From NCBI GenBank assembly GCA_965214015.1, contig CBDCAS010000009.1, positions 1 to 6,524 on the forward strand: DNA of 6,524 nt, given 5' to 3'. A program made the position numbers and the translations under genes. Each line of letters starts with the position of its first letter. Within the stretch, counting starts at the first letter, position 1. The notes under the pieces are model-generated. The model had not been told where the DNA came from and did no database searches. It worked only from the letters and a program-made list of their open reading frames with translations. Positions 1-4,838 of the stretch are shown here, piece by piece. This stretch comes from CBDCAS01 sp965214015. Its GTDB lineage: Bacteria; Pseudomonadota; Gammaproteobacteria; Coxiellales; Coxiellaceae.

Positions 1-398
1 AATGAAGAGGAAATGGTGCTGCTTGATTCCAGCACCAAGAAAATGAATTCCACTTCACGATTCGGTTTTGCGTTGCTACTTAAATGTTATCAATATTTAG
101 GTCGGCCTATTAATGCTGAGAAAATTACTGTGCCGATAAAAAAACACCTTGCGGGACAGTTATCGTTTCGGCTTGAGTCGTTAACCAAAACGTATGCAAA
201 AGCTACACGTAAACGCCACATCATTACTATACGCGATTATTTAAACATTAATGATGATAAAAAATCACGCCGAAAATTAATGAAAGATACCGCTTTACGG
301 TTTGCTCAAACAAAAGAAAATCTAGCGGACATTATTAATTGTGTGCTAGAAGAATTAGTCTGTCACCATTATGAGCTGCCAGCTTACCAAGCCTTATT
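1..398 (+). pseudogene. tnpA: Tn3-family transposase TnpA, N-terminal fragment (DUF4158-like)
   Basis: This is the N-terminal domain of a large (about 1000-residue) Tn3-family replicative transposase. The frame is open to the left edge of the window, so the start codon probably lies a few codons upstream; the ATG at 13 is internal. The recognisable signature is the DUF4158 pattern 'STSRFGFALLLKCYQYLGRP' near the beginning, followed by a basic, helical stretch and 'LEELVCHHYELPA' near the end, as in the N-terminal DNA-binding domain of TnpA. The frame stops at TGA 403-405, but that stop belongs to the terminal repeat of the IS982 element inserted at about 399. The catalytic DDE core is absent from the window. 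The last part of the same gene appears beyond the IS, at 1410-1604. Identification is by family memory of the domain pattern and is fairly secure. Confidence 0.82.
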
Positions 399-411
399 AA
401 CCTGAGTTCGA
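398..411 (+). repeat. IS982 left terminal inverted repeat
   Basis: TAACCTGAGTTCGA pairs with the inverted copy at 1398-1411 with one mismatch (C/G at the fifth base). The TGA within it (403-405) is the stop codon that ends the interrupted Tn3 transposase frame. Confidence 0.7.
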
Positions 412-1408
412 TGAAAAGGTGTAAAGTAAGTGATTGAATAAAAGGCTCTTTCATGGTTAAGTTTCGTGCAAAAGCAGCTAATTTCAGTAAATCAAACCTT
501 AAAAGGAAGAGCCGTATGGATAAGTTAGTCGATTTATATTGTGTTGTCGATGATTTTTGTCAATTAGTATTGCCTGAATTAGAGAAAGCTTCTTTGCCTA
601 ATTTGAGTAAAAAAAGAACTAGGTCATGCCGACTGACTCCCTCAGAAATCATGACGATTGTCATCCACTTTCATCAAAGTCATTATCGTGATTTTAAAAC
701 CTATTATATTAATTATGTAAAACAGCATTTGTATAAAGCCTTCCCTGATTTGGTCAGTTATAATCGCTTCGTTGAACTGATGCCATCCATATTGGTACTC
801 TTGTGTTTATTAATGCATTTCCAAAGCAAAACATTAACAGGAATTTACTTTATTGACTCTACCACATTATCTGTGTGCCATCCTAAACGTTCATCATCAA
901 ATCGTGTTTTTAAAGGGCTTGCTAAAAAATAGAAATCAACTATGGGTTGGTTTTTCGGCTTTAAACTGCATTTAGTCATTAATGATAAAGGGGAAATACT
1001 GGCTTTCAAAATAACGAAAGCTAATACGGATGACCGTAAACCTGTTGATGAGTTAACACAAGGATTAGAGGGTAAATTGATAGGTGATAAAGGATATATT
1101 TCTTCTGAATTATTTAATCAATTATACCTGCGTGGTTTAAAATTCATTACACGCCTACGAAAAAATATGAAAAATAAACTGATGCCAATGATCGACAAAT
1201 TATTATTACGAAAACGTGTGATTGTTGAAACCGTCATTGATCAATTAAAAAATATTAGTCAGATAGAACACTCTCGTCATCGTAGTCCTGTCAATTGTAG
1301 GGTTAACATCCTGGCTGGATTAGTCGCTTATTCTTTACAAACTAAGAAGCCTTCTTTATATTTGAATAACAATTTTTCAATCTTAGCATGAGTTAGGTCG
1401 AACTCACG
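399..1408 (+). mobile_element. IS982-family insertion sequence
   Basis: A roughly 1.0-kb insertion sequence with one transposase gene read rightwards. The imperfect terminal repeats are TAACCTGAGTTCGA at 398-411 and its inverted counterpart TCGAACTCACGTTA at 1398-1411, 13 of 14 positions matching. The exact ends are uncertain by one or two bases. TTATT occurs on both sides (394-398 and 1409-1413) and could be a 5-bp target duplication, but the target is so A/T-rich that this may be chance. The element separates the two surviving ends of a Tn3 tnpA gene. Size and protein match the IS982 family. Confidence 0.8.
516..1391 (+). pseudogene. IS982-family transposase with in-frame amber stop
   Basis: DDE transposase of the IS982 family, about 291 codons from the ATG at 516, the family's usual length. 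That ATG is preferred to the upstream ATG at 453 because AGGAAG lies just before it and the family similarity begins at 'MDKLVDLYCVVDDFC'. Typical blocks follow in order: 'SEIMTIVIHFHQSHYRDF', 'YFIDSTTLSVCH' (catalytic D at about 114), 'MGWFFGFKLHLVIN', 'LIGDKGY' (D about 191), and 'VETVIDQLKNISQIEHSRHR' (E about 238). The catalytic triad and both ends are intact, but a TAG at 930-932 (codon 139) interrupts the frame between the first D block and 'MGWFFGFK'. Reading resumes in the same frame, so this is a nonsense mutation, not a frameshift. The gene is probably dead unless the stop is suppressed or the base is a sequencing error. Confidence 0.85.
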
Positions 1409-1411
1409 TTA
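1398..1411 (-). repeat. IS982 right terminal inverted repeat
   Basis: TCGAACTCACGTTA is the inverted partner of 398-411. It begins six bases after the transposase stop codon. The Tn3 tnpA C-terminal reading frame begins immediately beyond it. Confidence 0.68.
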
Positions 1412-1604
1412 TTTATATCTATCGCAGCTAATTACAAACTACACAGATGTTAAAGAACGATACGAAACAATTAATTTAATACGCGATGGTTCCGTAATTA
1501 CCTGGCGTCATATAAACTTACATGGAGAATTCGACTTTAAACGGCATGCAGCCAATGAGAATACTTTTAATATGACTCAAATCTTATCGTTGAGCATAAA
1601 CTAA
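1410..1604 (+). pseudogene. tnpA: Tn3-family transposase TnpA, C-terminal fragment
   Basis: These 64 codons plus TAA (1602-1604) have no start codon and are open from the IS982 junction. The translation includes 'YLYLSQLITNYTDVKERY', 'TINLIRDGSVITWRHINLHG' and 'FDFKRHAANENTFNMTQI'. The 'W-x-H-[IV]-N-x-x-G-x-[FY]-x-F' block is the typical end of Tn3-family TnpA proteins. Together with the N-terminal fragment at 1-398 it accounts for about 200 of the roughly 1000 residues expected, so some 750-800 residues including the catalytic core are missing at the IS982 position. The putative Tn3 terminal repeat follows within a few bases of the stop, which is the normal layout of these transposons. The two fragments are in different frames relative to each other after notional IS removal, as expected for a deletion. 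Confidence 0.8.
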
Positions 1605-1609
1605 TCAGA

Positions 1610-1647
1610 ATGAACGAAAGATTTCGCCGTATATGTCAAAAGAGCCC
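1610..1647 (-). repeat. Terminal inverted repeat of first Tn3-family transposon
   Basis: Read on the minus strand from 1647, the sequence begins GGGCTCTTTTGACATATACG and continues with GCGAAATCTTTCGTTC. The G-rich tip, the length of about 38 bp and the position directly after the tnpA stop fit a Tn3-family terminus, and the inner CGAAATC part resembles other Tn3-family ends from memory. Beyond it, the ISAs1 coding frame begins at once. The partner repeat is outside the window. The outer boundary is uncertain by about 3 bases because GGG also fits the ISAs1 codon for glycine. Confidence 0.62.
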
Positions 1648-1851
1648 ATAGGGTAGTGCCAAAAATGTACTGAGCCATTCTTGTTTTGCGAGAGCAAACT
1701 GCTCGATTTCCACCCAACCATCTGCACCGCAAATCGTCGCAAGGATAGTGATAATGAGAATGTCGTGGAAATTATGACGAAAGTTATGGGTATGAAGCCG
1801 AGGATCTTTTAGATCCGAAAAATATTTAAGACACGTATCCGATAATTTCAT
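1648..1851 (-). pseudogene. ISAs1-family transposase, N-terminal fragment
   Basis: The first ~68 residues of an ISAs1-family DDE transposase (normally about 370 residues). The ATG at 1849-1851 has GGAGG six bases upstream, so it is preferred to the adjacent TTG. The translation shows the family's N-terminal domain: 'CLKYFSDLKDPRLHTHNFRH', then 'DILIITILATICGADGWVEI', then 'ALAKQEWLSTFLALPYG'. The next expected block ('IPSHDTFxRVF') is absent; the frame instead runs into the Tn3 terminal repeat and stops at a TGA (1636-1638) within it. The catalytic domain is therefore missing, and its remainder should lie beyond the far end of the Tn3 transposon, outside this window. No IS terminal repeat could be identified to the right of the start codon. 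Confidence 0.82.
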
Positions 1852-1949
1852 CAATGCCTCCGTGCAAAACGAGAAGTGACGACCTTATCCTAAAGAAAAA
1901 AATAAAAATATCAAAACATTATAAAAAATTATTGCTCAGAAAAACTTGC
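1852..1949. other. A/T-rich spacer upstream of the ISAs1 fragment
   Basis: This stretch holds the ISAs1 ribosome-binding site and probably the left end of that element, then becomes strongly A/T-rich between about 1895 and 1935. No coding frame with recognisable content is visible. Short open frames here are rich in lysine and look like chance. Confidence 0.4.
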
Positions 1950-2169
1950 GAATCTTTCAGTGCGATTGCCATGGCGGGCGTCCTCGTCACCGGTTGCTTC
2001 GCAACCCCTATGAGAACGGGCCTGCTGCGCACCGTCTCTCAAATGACTTGACGCCGCCGTATAGATTTTTGTGTTCGTGCTGGGGCACTCGACAAAAATC
2101 CACCGCCTACCGCGGACTACTCGCCTTGCGCCTACAGCGCTCCATGGCTCGCAGCGGGAGATCTACCTC
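1950..2169. repeat. G+C-rich, hairpin-rich non-coding element (candidate dispersed repeat)
   Basis: This stretch has a base composition unlike its surroundings: 42 of the 60 bases at 2101-2160 are G or C, against 16 of 60 at 3001-3060. It contains several inverted repeats: GGTTGC-TTC-GCAACC at 1992-2006, and a larger one with 9-bp arms GATTTTTGT (2064-2072) and ACAAAAATC (2092-2100) enclosing a second 4-bp stem GTGC/GCAC around a TGGG loop. Open frames in it overlap one another and match nothing I know. It ends exactly where the outer-membrane protein gene stops. It could be a dispersed palindromic repeat, part of a mobile element, or a structured RNA; the sequence alone does not decide. Confidence 0.45.
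2064..2100. repeat. Two-part inverted repeat (stem-loop)
   Basis: The outer arms GATTTTTGT and ACAAAAATC are perfectly complementary over 9 bp, and the inner arms GTGC (2077-2080) and GCAC (2085-2088) surround the loop TGGG. An asymmetric internal loop (GTTC against TCG) separates the two stems. No T-run follows on either strand, so it is not a standard terminator, although it lies about 70 bases past the stop of the minus-strand gene at 2170. Confidence 0.6.
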
Positions 2170-2934
2170 CTAAACTCTCACTGTAATGGCCAGTCCAAAA
2201 AGGTTCATCTTAGGTGCTTTGAAAGAACTAATGAAGGTGTAATTCCCTGTTTGTGTTAGATCAGTATTATAGTATTTTTTTCCAAAAATATGTGCATAAC
2301 TAAAGCTCAAGGTAATTCTCTTTGTGAGGTGTACCCCTAAATTTGCACCAATTTCAGCTAAAATCTCCTGAGTATTCTCTACACCTTTCAAATAAACAGG
2401 AGCTGTTGGTTGTGGAAATCTGCTCTTGATCCCATAATCACTATTGGCATTGCTAAATATATAAACTGGTCCGAGCTTACCTTGTATAAATAGCGATTTC
2501 CAGCTGTATTGTCCAACAAGAAGTGCATTAATACCACTAAAACTTGCTCTAATACGACCAGTCCCTATACCGAAAGCAGTTCCAAAATTAAAGTAAGATA
2601 TATTTTCCATACGAGCGTTACTATAGTTCTGATATCCTCCTTCAAAACCGGCTTGAAAATGAGAGTTAACTAAAAACAAGTATCCCGCATAGAAATGGTA
2701 AAAGTAATTTGATGACCTAGAGCGAACTCTATTAGCATCTGGAATTGTAAATACTCCAGGATTTCTTAACTCAGGATCGGCACTAAACATGTTAGTTAGA
2801 GCTGTTGTACGTGGGATAGACATGTCATTATAACCACCCCCAATACCAAGATAAGTAGCAGAAACCGCTTGTGTTGAAATAATCACTAATGAAGTCACGC
2901 CTATCTTCCAGAATATCGAACCATGTCTTAGCAT
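2170..2934 (-). CDS. Outer-membrane beta-barrel protein (small porin/OmpA-barrel-like)
   Basis: A 254-residue secreted protein expected to fold as a beta-barrel in the outer membrane. The ATG at 2932-2934 is chosen over the TTG two codons upstream because GGAG (2944-2947) is nine bases before it. Residues 1-26 form a signal peptide: basic start (LRH..K), hydrophobic core 'IGVTSLVIIS', and a V-S-A cleavage site before 'TYLGIGGGYND'. The mature part has repeated short amphipathic strands with aromatic ends, such as 'NYFYHFYAGYLFL', 'HFQAGFEGGYQNYS', 'SLFIQGKLGPVYIF', 'AEIGANLGVHLTKRITLSFSYAHIF' and a final 'MNLFGLAITVRV'. The length would suit an eight-stranded barrel. The last residue is Val, not the usual aromatic. 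Binding partner and function cannot be read from the sequence. It is the only intact non-transposase gene fully in the window, standing alone between the G+C-rich stretch and a Tn3 end. Confidence 0.75.
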   Translation of the reverse strand: MLRHGSIFWKIGVTSLVIISTQAVSATYLGIGGGYNDMSIPRTTALTNMFSADPELRNPGVFTIPDANRVRSRSSNYFYHFYAGYLFLVNSHFQAGFEGGYQNYSNARMENISYFNFGTAFGIGTGRIRASFSGINALLVGQYSWKSLFIQGKLGPVYIFSNANSDYGIKSRFPQPTAPVYLKGVENTQEILAEIGANLGVHLTKRITLSFSYAHIFGKKYYNTDLTQTGNYTFISSFKAPKMNLFGLAITVRV

Positions 2935-2960
2935 AATCAAATTCTCCTTAATAAGTTTAC

Positions 2961-2974
2961 TAGCAACCTTGCTA
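2961..2974. promoter_or_regulatory. 14-bp perfect palindrome in the leader of the outer-membrane protein gene
   Basis: TAGCAACCTTGCTA has 6-bp arms around CC. It lies about 10 bases upstream of the ribosome-binding site of the gene at 2170-2934. It could be an operator or a small RNA hairpin near the translation start; no regulator gene is adjacent to support either. Confidence 0.35.
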
Positions 2975-3085
2975 ATTATTTTTACAATTTTTCAAAATAC
3001 CGCTGAATACTCATATTCAATTTGGTTTCTATGATTTACTTCTAAACTAAGTATTTCTTTCTAATTTTTAAATTAAATAGACTCT

Positions 3086-3091
3086 AGTATA
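3086..3091 (-). promoter_or_regulatory. Possible -10 element for the outer-membrane protein gene
   Basis: On the minus strand TATACT matches the sigma-70 -10 consensus at five of six positions. The hexamer 17 bases upstream (TTAAAT) is a poor -35 match. Transcription from here would give a leader of about 145 nt containing the 14-bp palindrome. The surrounding region is so A/T-rich that chance matches are likely. Confidence 0.28.
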
Positions 3092-3166
3092 AAATAGCTC
3101 TATATAAAATTTAAGTAAAGCAAGATCGTAGCTAAAAATGACCTCATGTTAAATTTGATGCACTAA

Positions 3167-3204
3167 GGGGCCCAGTGTTACGGAAGGCTCGTTTTGCCGC
3201 CACT
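3167..3204 (+). repeat. Terminal inverted repeat of second Tn3-family transposon
   Basis: Starting at 3167 the plus strand reads GGGGCCCAGTGTTACGGAAG and continues with GCTCGTTTTGCCGCCACT, giving a 38-bp stretch with the GGGG tip typical of Tn3-family ends. It lies 30 bases beyond the stop of the minus-strand tnpA fragment, the expected position. It differs from the repeat at 1610-1647, so the two Tn3 elements are distinct. The five bases outside it are ACTAA (3162-3166); the matching duplication would be at the other end, which is not in the window. Confidence 0.55.
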
Positions 3205-3233
3205 TGTATTCTATTTAAACAATACTTATTCCC

Positions 3234-3403
3234 TTATTCGAATACTTCGTGCATTTTCGCTTGGATTTTTTGCGAATCCCTTCTTTCTTCAGACTTAAAT
3301 CTATCGGTTGTAATTCCCAGTCTCTTGCTCAAGTCCAATGGAAACAAACCATACGGATTAATGTATGAGTGAATTAATACATTTAATGCCCGTTTATCTT
3401 CAA
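3234..3403 (-). pseudogene. tnpA: Second Tn3-family TnpA, C-terminal end (distal to IS701)
   Basis: This is the distal exon-like piece of a tnpA split by IS701. Read on the minus strand from 3398 it gives 54 codons beginning 'DKRALNVLIHSYINPYGLFP' and ending '..KMHEVFE' with stop TAA at 3234-3236. The 'IHSYINPYGLFPLDL' block is the hallmark end of many Tn3 transposases ('IxxHINPYGxFxLD'). It has no start of its own. The frame is exactly continuous with the piece at 4534-4773 when the IS and one copy of TTCAA are removed. The A/R/K/E-rich tail after 'LGITTDRF' is longer than I expect for the family. Confidence 0.85.
3399..3403. repeat. IS701 target-site duplication, left copy (TTCAA)
   Basis: TTCAA directly precedes the left IS701 repeat and is repeated at 4534-4538 directly after the right one. 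Keeping only one copy restores the interrupted tnpA frame, which supports its being a true 5-bp duplication. Confidence 0.85.
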
Positions 3404-3419
3404 TAGGACTTACGCGAAA
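3404..3419 (+). repeat. IS701 left terminal inverted repeat
   Basis: TAGGACTTACGCGAAA matches the complement of 4518-4533 at all 16 positions. Confidence 0.9.
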
Positions 3420-3468
3420 GGATGAATTGAGTGAATTTTACTTATTATTTTTTCACTAATTGTTTAAG

Positions 3469-4527
3469 ATGTCGAAAATAATGAAAGAGATGCCTAAAGA
3501 GATGTCACGTAGAAGAAAAGTCAATCGTATTGATTATTGTCAATACTTACTCTCTAGCCAAACCAACTATACATTAACCTATGTAGCCAAATATAAGGAA
3601 GGTATTAGTCACGACTCCTATAATCGTTATCTTGCTAGTGAGAAGTTATCCCCAAGAATGCTGTGGGAACATGCAAAACATCAGGTAGTGTGGAGTGAAA
3701 ATGGCTTTATCGTTTACGATGATACTGTACTAGATAAGAGCTATGCTAACGCGATTGATTTAGCACGTTATCAATATAGTGGTAATAGCCAAAAGGTTAT
3801 TAATGGCATAGGTGTGGTCAATGCAATTTATGTCAATCCGGAGACTGAGCAGTTTTGGGTGATTGATTATCGTATTTATGCGCCAGAACAAGACGGTAAG
3901 AGCAAGCTTGACCATTTATTTGATATGCAGCGTAATATTCATTATCAAAAGCAATTACCTTACAAAGGTGTTCTTATGGATAGCTGGTATGCCACCCATA
4001 AAGTAATGTTAACGATTGATGCGCTGGGTAAACTATTTTATTGTCCTATCAAAGCTAATCGCTTGGTGAGCGAAACTGAGCAAGATTATCATCATATACC
4101 TACTTCAAAACTCTCCTGGGATCAAACCTCACTCGCACAGGGAAAGACAGTGCATCTGAATAAATTTCCTAATGATTTTCATGTGCAACTTTACCGCATT
4201 ACGGCCTCTACCTGCCGAACGGACTTTATTGTCACTAACGATAAATCTCAATTAACCGCTGAGGCTATACAAAATGTGTATAACATCCGATGGTGTGTTG
4301 AGGAGTTTCACCGCGAAGCTAAACAATTGACTGGCGTAGCTAAATGTCAGTGCCGCAAGCAACGTATTCAGCGTAATCATATCACTTGTGCCTATTTGGT
4401 CTGGCTTAAACTCAAATCTGTCGCTCATCATGCAGCTAAAACCATTTACCAAATAAAAGACAATTTATTAGACCAATATAGGATTAATGAACTCAGGCAA
4501 CCTCAAGTGAAATTCGATTTCGCGTAA
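3469..4527 (+). CDS. IS701-family transposase
   Basis: A 352-residue DDE transposase, counting from the ATG at 3469; the alternative TTG at 3460 and the ATGs at 3481, 3490 and 3502 cannot be excluded, since none has a strong ribosome-binding site. Similarity to the family starts at 'VNRIDYCQYLLSSQTNYTLT'. Catalytic residues are visible: 'FIVYDDTVLDK' (D about 83-84), 'VLMDSWYAT' (D about 171), and 'YNIRWCVEEFHREAKQLTG' (E about 278), the last carrying the Y-x2-R-x3-E-x6-K signature shared with IS4-type transposases. 'KCQCRKQRIQRNHI' near the C-terminus is also typical. The gene is uninterrupted and of normal length, so probably functional. Its TAA stop (4525-4527) lies in the right terminal repeat. 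Confidence 0.92.
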   Translation: MSKIMKEMPKEMSRRRKVNRIDYCQYLLSSQTNYTLTYVAKYKEGISHDSYNRYLASEKLSPRMLWEHAKHQVVWSENGFIVYDDTVLDKSYANAIDLARYQYSGNSQKVINGIGVVNAIYVNPETEQFWVIDYRIYAPEQDGKSKLDHLFDMQRNIHYQKQLPYKGVLMDSWYATHKVMLTIDALGKLFYCPIKANRLVSETEQDYHHIPTSKLSWDQTSLAQGKTVHLNKFPNDFHVQLYRITASTCRTDFIVTNDKSQLTAEAIQNVYNIRWCVEEFHREAKQLTGVAKCQCRKQRIQRNHITCAYLVWLKLKSVAHHAAKTIYQIKDNLLDQYRINELRQPQVKFDFA

Positions 4528-4533
4528 GTCCTA
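4518..4533 (-). repeat. IS701 right terminal inverted repeat
   Basis: TTTCGCGTAAGTCCTA is the exact complement of 3404-3419. It contains the transposase stop codon and, on the minus strand, the TAG that prematurely ends the interrupted Tn3 tnpA frame. Confidence 0.9.
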
Positions 4534-4773
4534 TTCAAGTGTTAAACTGTTTTCCCATCCCGGTTTTGAGAGTACATCCTGAATAATTAATGTGTTTATA
4601 TAAGCCATGCTTGCTTGTAATAAATGTAAACTCAACACTGAAAACTCTTGATCATCTTTCACATTTGTTGAAATCTCACCGAGCTTTCCATAAAAAATAA
4701 AGGCCATAATACTGTTGACTCGCTCTACTATATTTTGTGCTTCATGAATCTCTATACGAAGCTCCTCAGACAT
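4534..4773 (-). pseudogene. tnpA: Second Tn3-family TnpA, internal fragment (proximal to IS701)
   Basis: 80 codons of a Tn3-family transposase on the minus strand, including 'LRIEIHEAQNIVERVNS', 'AFIFYGKLGEISTN' and 'DDQEFSVLSLHLLQASMAYI'. These correspond to the conserved C-terminal region in which the last catalytic Glu of Tn3 TnpA lies ('EGLNVVExWNS..FIFYGKxGEI..N..EDQE'). The apparent ATG at 4771-4773 is not a real start: the family has about 800 residues before this point, and the sequence is cut here by the IS630 end. Downstream the frame continues in 3234-3398 across the IS701 insertion, giving 134 codons in all. With IS701 in place it ends at a TAG formed at the IS junction. Confidence 0.85.
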
Positions 4774-4793
4774 TATAGCGCCATCCTATAGAG
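4774..4793 (+). repeat. IS630 left end with TA target
   Basis: TA (4774-4775) followed by TAGCGCCATCCTATAGAG. The opposite end (5784-5803) reads, on the minus strand, TA-TAGTGCCATCCTATTGAG, so 18 of 20 positions match. Flanking TA dinucleotides agree with the TA target of IS630 elements. Confidence 0.8.
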
Positions 4794-4811
4794 TTTAGCG
4801 TTCAAGATGAG

Positions 4812-4817
4812 TATAAT
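4812..4817 (+). promoter_or_regulatory. Possible -10 element for the IS630 transposase
   Basis: TATAAT is a perfect sigma-70 -10 match located 22 bases before the transposase start. The hexamer 17 bases upstream (TAGAGT, at the inner edge of the left repeat) is a weak -35. Confidence 0.4.
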
Positions 4818-4838
4818 GTCGCTCTTTAGGATCAAAAA

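Larger units (their letters stand above)
3404..4533 (+). mobile_element. IS701-family insertion sequence, complete
   Basis: A complete 1130-bp element with perfect 16-bp terminal inverted repeats, TAGGACTTACGCGAAA (3404-3419) and its complement (4518-4533), flanked by TTCAA on both sides. It carries one full-length transposase whose stop codon falls inside the right repeat. Identical ends, an intact gene and an undecayed duplication point to recent insertion. The frequently described IS701 duplication is 4 bp, so the apparent 5 bp is slightly unusual, and placing the ends one base differently changes it. Confidence 0.88.

Noticed and set aside
453..515. Extended N-terminus of the IS982 transposase from the upstream ATG
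   Set aside because: The extra 21 residues are outside the family's conserved start, and the ATG at 516 has a good AGGAAG ribosome-binding site.
1854..2259. Three overlapping plus-strand open frames in the G+C-rich stretch
   Set aside because: They overlap each other in different frames, lack convincing ribosome-binding sites, match nothing recognised, and the last one runs antisense into the 3' end of the beta-barrel gene.
3175..3372. A 65-codon plus-strand open frame left of IS701
   Set aside because: It lies antisense over the Tn3 terminal repeat and the tnpA C-terminal fragment, which explains this stretch fully and matches a known family across the IS701 joint.
3427..3448. Promoter-like TTGAGT and TATTAT inside the left end of IS701
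   Set aside because: The two hexamers are only about 10 bases apart, too close for a sigma-70 promoter.
4252..4452. Minus-strand open frame inside the IS701 transposase
   Set aside because: It is a shadow of the catalytic part of the plus-strand transposase, which has an intact DDE core.
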